A stretch of DNA of 5,926 bases, from assembly GCA_030671095.1 (NCBI GenBank), contig DAOVAK010000197.1, forward strand, positions 1-5,926, written 5' to 3'. The notes below the pieces were generated by a model. The model had not been told where the DNA came from. It searched no databases and worked only from the letters and a program-made list of their open reading frames with translations. The DNA is from Deltaproteobacteria bacterium. Lineage in GTDB: Bacteria; Desulfobacterota; DSM-4660; Desulfatiglandales; HGW-15. The number at the start of each line of letters is the position of its first letter. The first letter of the stretch is position 1. The translations under genes and the position numbers were made by a program. Shown here piece after piece: positions 5,825 through 5,926 of the stretch.

Positions 5825-5926
5825 GGCCCCCCGGTCTGTGCCGTCCCCGGGGAGAATTAGGGGGGCCGGGCCGGGCGGGGGGAGCGAGCAGAGTCAGGCG
5901 GGGGTTAGCCCCGCGAGGCCGGGCCC
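5825..5926. repeat. Extremely GC-rich palindromic end with a G-quadruplex motif
   Basis: The base composition changes sharply near 5825. GGCCCCCC (5825-5832) pairs with GGGGGGCC (5860-5867) around a self-complementary CCCCGGGG (5845-5852). From 5860 to 5882 four G-runs of 6, 3, 3 and 6 bases are separated by only CC, CC and C, a canonical G-quadruplex pattern. GCGGGG-GTTAG-CCCCGC (5898-5914) is a further hairpin. The block around CCCCGGGGAGAATTA resembles REP-type repeats I recall near IS200-like transposases; this was not checked. The window ends inside the region. Confidence 0.6.

Noticed and set aside
5588..5860. Plus-strand frame of 90 codons near the right end
   Set aside because: It begins at a TTG within the opposite-strand promoter, lacks a ribosome-binding site and ends in the GC palindromes.

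Overview
The window is about 5.9 kb of moderate-GC bacterial DNA. It looks like an accessory or genome-edge stretch from a Gram-negative, probably a Desulfobacterota-type (former deltaproteobacterial) organism. That placement is an inference from a NifA-like sigma-54 activator, a membrane-anchored monohaem cytochrome c with a DUF2231-like membrane part, and families of short palindromic repeats. No rRNA or other phylogenetic marker is present, so it stays tentative.

Layout, left to right. (1) 2-1060, + strand: the 3' two thirds of a NifA-type enhancer-binding protein, with the AAA+ domain and Fis-type HTH complete and the N-terminal sensor domain cut off by the window edge. (2) 1272-2594, + strand: an unrecognised, very basic and acidic protein of about 440 aa with a helix-turn-helix-like segment near each end. 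This is the best candidate for something undescribed. (3) 2607-3311, - strand: a four-helix DUF2231-like membrane protein with a C-terminal cytochrome c domain, convergent with the previous gene. (4) 3312-4355: about 1 kb with no convincing gene. It holds a GC-rich cluster of hairpins and duplicated palindromes (about 3340-3690), an AT-rich unassigned stretch with an 11-bp tandem direct repeat, and a 251-bp element (4070-4320) bounded by perfect 16-bp inverted repeats with two more long nested inverted repeats inside. (5) 4356-4631, + strand: a doubtful 91-aa ORF. (6) 4626-5525, - strand: an EamA/DMT-superfamily transporter with a good sigma-70-type promoter and ribosome-binding site. (7) 5599-5926: no gene, ending in an abrupt switch to extremely GC-rich palindromic sequence with a G-quadruplex motif.

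The genes do not form a pathway. No nif structural genes, CRISPR array, tRNA, rRNA or intact transposase gene is visible. Three intergenic regions carry palindrome-rich, REP- or MITE-like DNA, so the main theme is small non-autonomous repeats inserted between unrelated genes, plus one unknown DNA-binding-like protein.
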